Assembly (NCBI RefSeq): GCF_003491305.1
Contig: NZ_CP022706.1
Location: 2,252,501-2,257,500, forward strand
Direction of reading: 5' to 3'
DNA: 5,000 nt
Origin: Methanobacterium sp. BAmetb5
Lineage (GTDB): Archaea; Methanobacteriota; Methanobacteria; Methanobacteriales; Methanobacteriaceae
Made by a program: the position numbers and the translations under genes. Numbering within the stretch: position 1 is the stretch's first letter; every line of letters begins with the position of its first letter. The notes below the pieces were generated by a model. It saw nothing but the letters and a program-made list of their open reading frames with translations, ran no database searches and had not been told where the DNA came from. Below, piece after piece: positions 1-5,000 of this stretch.

Positions 1-527
1 TCCTTGAAATCATCGAAGTTAGCTTCCAGCAAGTATTTGAACTGGTTGGAAATGGAAAAATCTTTCTGGAGTTTTAACACGCCCTTAAGGATGTTTAACA
101 CAATGTTGGCCAGTCTGAATCCGGCAGCACCCGCAATTATGATTCCTAAAAGTTCGAACACTCCGTGGGGCAGGGTATAGATAATGAAGTCACCTAAAAC
201 ATAGTGAGATGCAGTGTAACCAATAAATACTCCGTTGAAGATCAGGTAAATAGCGGTAACCACTCCGACAATCAAGCCACCGCCGTAGATTAAAAAGGCA
301 ATTTTGATGTTGTTCAAAAATATGGAGATGGTATTGAGCTGTAAATCACCTTCGGTAACGCGTTTCTTGAATGCTCCCAGTATACCTCCCAGGATAGGCT
401 CCAACATCCCAGCAAAGGCGTATCCTATGAACATGGAAGAAATCAGCATCATGGCCGATAACACCAAAAATATCTCATTCCGGTTGTAAAGCCCACCAAG
501 TAAACCTTCATATTTTTCTCTGGCCAT
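1..527 (-). CDS. SpoIIM-family (DUF95) integral membrane protein, 3' end cut by window edge
   Basis: The frame runs off the window at base 1, giving 175 visible codons from ATG at 525-527. The family is named after the Bacillus stage II sporulation protein M. Archaea do not sporulate, and the role here is unknown. Visible: a short polar N-terminus, a first hydrophobic segment at residues about 18-42, further membrane segments at about 75-118 and 122-147, and the family's hallmark HGVFEL (121-126) leading into GIIIAGAAGFRL. The last visible residues are polar and charged, so the cytosolic C-terminal tail is probably what is missing. A Shine-Dalgarno AGGAG (538-542) lies 10 bases before the ATG. 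The gene follows trpS by 68 bases, and TATA-like sequence in that gap suggests it can be transcribed on its own. Family assignment is firm from the motif and topology; function is not. Confidence 0.88.
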   Translation of the reverse strand, partial: MAREKYEGLLGGLYNRNEIFLVLSAMMLISSMFIGYAFAGMLEPILGGILGAFKKRVTEGDLQLNTISIFLNNIKIAFLIYGGGLIVGVVTAIYLIFNGVFIGYTASHYVLGDFIIYTLPHGVFELLGIIIAGAAGFRLANIVLNILKGVLKLQKDFSISNQFKYLLEANFDDFK

Positions 528-537
528 GGAACTAGAA

Positions 538-542
538 CTCCT
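538..542 (-). promoter_or_regulatory. Shine-Dalgarno site of the SpoIIM-family gene
   Basis: The minus strand reads AGGAG 10 bases before the ATG at 527. It supports this start over internal methionines (first at codon 26). Confidence 0.55.
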
Positions 543-586
543 GATTTTTCTTACCTTAATGATTTAATATAATATGACCTTAACAT

Positions 587-594
587 AATATATA
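587..594 (-). promoter_or_regulatory. Candidate TATA box for the SpoIIM-family gene
   Basis: The minus strand reads TATATATT immediately after the trpS stop codon (596-598). A start site about 25 bases downstream would fall near 565, leaving a leader of about 38 bases that includes the AGGAG site. A second AT-rich stretch (562-577) could also serve. The whole gap is AT-rich, so chance matches are likely; this is inference from spacing. Confidence 0.35.
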
Positions 595-595
595 C

Positions 596-1704
<1,109 letters not shown>

Positions 1705-1727
1705 TATGATAATCGTTGTTTAATTAG

Positions 1728-1742
1728 TTTATAAAGTTTGGT
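1728..1742 (-). promoter_or_regulatory. Probable promoter of trpS (BRE plus TATA box)
   Basis: On the minus strand ACCAAAC (1736-1742) is followed at once by TTTATAAA (1728-1735), a good archaeal BRE/TATA pair. Transcription would start near 1706, giving a leader of roughly 15 bases that just includes the AGGTGAT site. It sits in the 67-base gap between endA and trpS, so trpS may be transcribed independently of the genes before it. No start-site data are available. Confidence 0.5.
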
Positions 1743-1757
1743 ATGCCTTCAAAGTCA

Positions 1758-2270
<513 letters not shown>

Positions 2271-2276
2271 ATAATT

Positions 2277-2282
2277 TCACCT
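2277..2282 (-). promoter_or_regulatory. Shine-Dalgarno site of endA
   Basis: The minus strand reads AGGTGA, 6 bases before the ATG at 2270. Confidence 0.65.
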
Positions 2283-2295
2283 ATTTTTTAAATGA

Positions 2296-2339
2296 CTGGG
2301 AAAATTACCCAGGGGATAAGGGTATTTTGAATGTTATCC
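2296..2339 (-). repeat. Two inverted repeats in the hxlB-endA gap
   Basis: In minus-strand order, GGATAA/TTATCC (2334-2339 with 2314-2319, 14-base loop) is followed by CTGGG/CCCAG (2308-2312 with 2296-2300, 7-base loop). Both arms pair perfectly, and the second hairpin ends 25 bases before the endA start. No T-run follows on the minus strand, so they do not look like an intrinsic terminator. They could be an RNA leader structure, a processing site or a regulator-binding dyad. Short stems in AT-rich DNA can also arise by chance. Confidence 0.35.
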
Positions 2340-2368
2340 TGAAGGTTTATGATTCTCTGGATTTTTAG

Positions 2369-2974
<606 letters not shown>

Positions 2975-3019
2975 CATTATCTTGTGAATAAGGTTATTTG
3001 CCCGGAATTTGTTGTTAAA

Positions 3020-3691
3020 TTATAGTCCGGTGATTCTGATACCGGCCAGTTTAATTTTATTGCGTATATTGAGGTTTATCAAGAGAGGAGTAATTTTTTC
3101 CACTATTCGAGCGTTTTCCAGGTTTCCACAGTCTATGGCCCGGACTCCGGGTATTTTTTCGGCCAGTTTCATGGCTTCTTGTTTGGATTCCTCATCATCT
3201 CCGGAGATTAAACAATCACACTCCACACTGTTACCTATATTGGTTAGACTGGCCGCACTTATATTGTTGAAAGCAGACACTACCTTCACGTTTTTACTTT
3301 TTAGAAAATTAGCACTTCTTTCTGCTGCGGAGCCATCCCACACATTAACGTACTTCACGGGACTGCCACCCAGACAGCTTTCCATGGGAACCGTGGCATC
3401 AATTAGAATCTTACCCTCCACATGGTCTTTTATACTTTTGAGGGTAATCATCTGGGCCTGAAGGGGCACCGTTAAAATCAACAGATCCGCTTCATGGCAT
3501 ACTTCTTCATTGGTCATTCCCTTAACATTGGTGGATGCATCGGATTTCAACGTGTTTTTAATGAGGTCAACTGCATTATCAGCCTTTTTAACATCCCTTG
3601 ACCCCACAATTACCTGTTCTCCTGCTTGGGCAAATCGCATTGCCAGTCCCATTCCCTGATCTCCAGTTCCACCTACAATTCCAATTTTCAA
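3020..3691 (-). CDS. npdG: F420H2:NADP oxidoreductase (F420-dependent NADP reductase)
   Basis: Cytosolic enzyme that passes hydride between coenzyme F420H2 and NADP+, the main NADPH source for biosynthesis in many methanogens. Residues here count from an upstream ATG (3698-3700). The Rossmann fold opens with GIVGGTGDQG (7-16). The SR pair at 34-35 is placed to bind the NADP 2'-phosphate. LTVPL (76-80), GSAAE (123-127) and SAFNNISA (142-149) match the family, and the C-terminus GIRITGL is typical. The TTG start at 3689-3691 is preferred: the protein then begins MKIGIVGGTGDQG, as family members usually do, and the AGGGG site (3701-3705) is 9 bases away, whereas it abuts the ATG with no spacing. 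That gives 223 residues; the ATG would add MFF. Stop is TAA. It is the first gene of the minus-strand run. Confidence 0.95.
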   Translation of the reverse strand: MKIGIVGGTGDQGMGLAMRFAQAGEQVIVGSRDVKKADNAVDLIKNTLKSDASTNVKGMTNEEVCHEADLLILTVPLQAQMITLKSIKDHVEGKILIDATVPMESCLGGSPVKYVNVWDGSAAERSANFLKSKNVKVVSAFNNISAASLTNIGNSVECDCLISGDDEESKQEAMKLAEKIPGVRAIDCGNLENARIVEKITPLLINLNIRNKIKLAGIRITGL

Positions 3692-3700
3692 GAAAAACAT

Positions 3701-3705
3701 CCCCT
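3701..3705 (-). promoter_or_regulatory. Shine-Dalgarno site deciding the npdG start
   Basis: The minus strand reads AGGGG directly before ATG (3698-3700) and 9 bases before the in-frame TTG (3689-3691). The spacing favours TTG. Confidence 0.5.
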
Positions 3706-3881
3706 AATTTTTTTACTTAATTTCCATATTTCTTTCAAACTTTCTTTTTGAATAAAATTCACTATGATCCAAAATTAGATTAAATGTTCTAATTAAGTAT
3801 TTGTGTGCCAGTCCACTAAAATTTTTTTAAAGGTTCATCCTGGTTGTAATAGATGTAAGTTGGGGTGATGGGAAAAATTTG

Positions 3882-3916
3882 GTGTTACGTGCGCAAACTA
3901 TATATAGTAGTAACAC
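3882..3916. repeat. Inverted repeat flanking a palindromic TATA core
   Basis: GTGTTAC (3882-3888) and GTAACAC (3910-3916) are perfect 7-base inverted arms, extended by TTT/AAA beyond one mismatch. Between them lies CTATATATAG (3898-3907), itself a perfect 10-base palindrome and TATA-box-like on both strands. This is the layout expected of an operator overlapping a promoter, possibly divergent. It is about 200 bases from the npdG start, so a long leader would be needed on that side. Role inferred only. Confidence 0.4.
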
Positions 3917-4060
3917 AAAAAGATGTGTAAAATCAATGACTTAACGTCAATCATTATTCCCGACAGTTAATAACATGCAATAAATGATATTATATGTTTT
4001 ATAAAAACCAATTTAGGTTTTAATACGTTTTTTAACGGTTAAAATATTTTATAACATTCA

Positions 4061-4112
4061 CATAATGGCACTGTTTTGTCATTATGGTTTTGGTGATAGT
4101 GTCTTTTTTTTT
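4061..4112 (+). terminator. Stem-loop followed by T9: candidate terminator
   Basis: CATAATGGCA (4061-4070) pairs with TGTCATTATG (4077-4086): 10 bp with one G-U and a 6-base loop. A run of nine T follows at 4104-4112. In archaea T-runs alone can terminate transcription. No gene upstream on the plus strand is recognised, so if this is real it would end an unannotated transcript, for example one starting downstream of the TATA-like core near 3900. The 17-base gap between stem and T-run is long for a classical intrinsic terminator. Confidence 0.3.
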
Positions 4113-4153
4113 ATCTATCTGCTAATAATGTCTCTTTTAAAGAGAATGCTCAA

Positions 4154-4184
4154 AAATAGCAGGGGTCATGTTCCCATGCTATTT
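4154..4184. repeat. Inverted repeat immediately upstream of the TATA box of the exported-protein gene
   Basis: AAATAGCA (4154-4161) and TGCTATTT (4177-4184) are perfect 8-base arms. Inside them GGG and CCC (4162-4164, 4173-4175) extend the pairing past one extra A. The repeat ends one base before the TATA-like box at 4186-4194, where a transcription factor would touch the BRE/TATA region. An operator or activator site is the likeliest reading. No T-run follows, which argues against a terminator. Confidence 0.45.
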
Positions 4185-4185
4185 C

Positions 4186-4194
4186 TTATATAAT
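4186..4194 (+). promoter_or_regulatory. TATA box for the exported-protein transcript
   Basis: TTATATAAT is a good archaeal TATA box on the plus strand. A start site 23-31 bases from its centre would fall at about 4213-4221, giving a leader of about 120-130 bases before the ATG at 4341. The predicted start overlaps the Shine-Dalgarno of the small upstream ORF, so the exact 5' end matters. Confidence 0.5.
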
Positions 4195-4222
4195 ACTAAA
4201 TTCACAGATTAGAGGTGTTTCA

Positions 4223-4339
<117 letters not shown>

Positions 4340-4340
4340 A

Positions 4341-4906
<566 letters not shown>

Positions 4907-4919
<13 letters not shown>

Positions 4920-4949
4920 CATTAAAAACCAGCCATGGATATTTTTTTT
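4907..4949 (+). terminator. Hairpin plus T8 terminator wrapped around the stop codon
   Basis: TGGCTGGT (4907-4914) pairs perfectly with ACCAGCCA (4928-4935), 8 bp. The TAA stop (4917-4919) lies in the 13-base loop, and a run of eight T follows at 4942-4949. A second T6 run is at 4968-4973. Stem plus T-run is a strong termination signal, and its fit to the stop supports the annotated 3' end of the gene. Confidence 0.65.
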
Positions 4950-5000
4950 AATCTACTAAATCAATTATTTTTTAAAATAAAATTAGTTCAAAATGCATTT

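Larger units (their letters stand above)
3706..4185. other. Long AT-rich intergenic region rich in inverted repeats
   Basis: No conventional gene is seen on either strand. Only short frames without good ribosome binding sites occur. Bases 3706-3880 hold AT-rich sequence with no clear npdG promoter; poor candidates are TTTTATT-like stretches on the minus strand. From 3882 onward inverted repeats are frequent: a dyad at 3882-3916, AAAACC/GGTTTT at 4004-4021, the palindrome TAAAATATTTTA at 4040-4051, a strong stem-loop at 4061-4086, TCTCTTT/AAAGAGA at 4131-4145, and a dyad at 4154-4184. Several TATA-like stretches occur (for example 3899-3906 and 3997-4006). The region separates oppositely oriented genes (npdG minus, the exported protein plus), so it must hold divergent promoters; it could also encode a small RNA. 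Confidence 0.6.

Noticed and set aside
304..489. A plus-strand open frame opposite the SpoIIM-family gene.
   Set aside because: It is the antisense shadow of a clear membrane-protein frame, with no ribosome binding site or family motif.
3009..3461. A 150-codon plus-strand frame opposite npdG.
   Set aside because: Shadow frame; npdG on the minus strand has all family motifs in this span.
3868..3930. A 20-codon plus-strand frame (MGKIWCYV...) after GGGGTG.
   Set aside because: The Shine-Dalgarno-like GGGGTG runs directly into the ATG with no usable spacing, and the frame crosses the dyad and TATA core at 3882-3916. No protein-like character beyond chance.
3923..3970. A 15-codon frame starting ATG TGT AAA.
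   Set aside because: No Shine-Dalgarno before it, and its ATG lies upstream of the start site predicted from the TATA core.

Overview
The window looks like a chromosomal segment of a methanogenic archaeon, most likely Methanobacteriales and probably Methanobacterium or a close relative. The evidence is an archaeal/eukaryotic-type tryptophanyl-tRNA synthetase, a single-domain archaeal tRNA-splicing endonuclease, an F420-dependent NADP reductase and an archaeal 6-phospho-3-hexuloisomerase. The gaps between genes are AT-rich, with archaeal TATA-like boxes and AGGTGA-type ribosome binding sites. The genus is inferred from protein character, not from a database search.

Layout. Positions 1-3691 hold five genes, all on the minus strand. 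In transcription order they are npdG, hxlB, endA, trpS and a SpoIIM-family membrane protein cut by the window edge. The gaps between them are 67-98 bases, and at least trpS and spoIIM have promoter-like sequence of their own, so this may be a run of co-oriented units rather than one tight operon. The genes fit as two functional pairs. NpdG (F420H2 to NADPH) and HxlB (pentose/hexose interconversion) together cover the roles of the oxidative pentose phosphate pathway. EndA (intron removal from pre-tRNA) and TrpRS (charging of tRNA-Trp) both serve tRNA.

Positions about 3692-4340 form a long AT-rich region without a conventional gene, unusually dense in inverted repeats. It holds a dyad around a TATATATA core, a 10-bp stem-loop followed by a run of nine T, an 8+3-bp dyad next to a TATA box, and then a less AT-rich leader. 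That leader contains a 12-codon upstream ORF with its own Shine-Dalgarno sequence and a 62-base element closed by a 9-bp helix.

Positions 4341-4919 (plus strand) encode a small exported protein. It has a signal peptide with a twin-arginine-like RRNFIK motif, a two-CxxC metal-binding-type domain and a Thr/Pro/Glu-rich tail with glycosylation sequons. A hairpin plus T8 terminator folds around its stop codon. This gene and its structured leader are the least explained part of the window.
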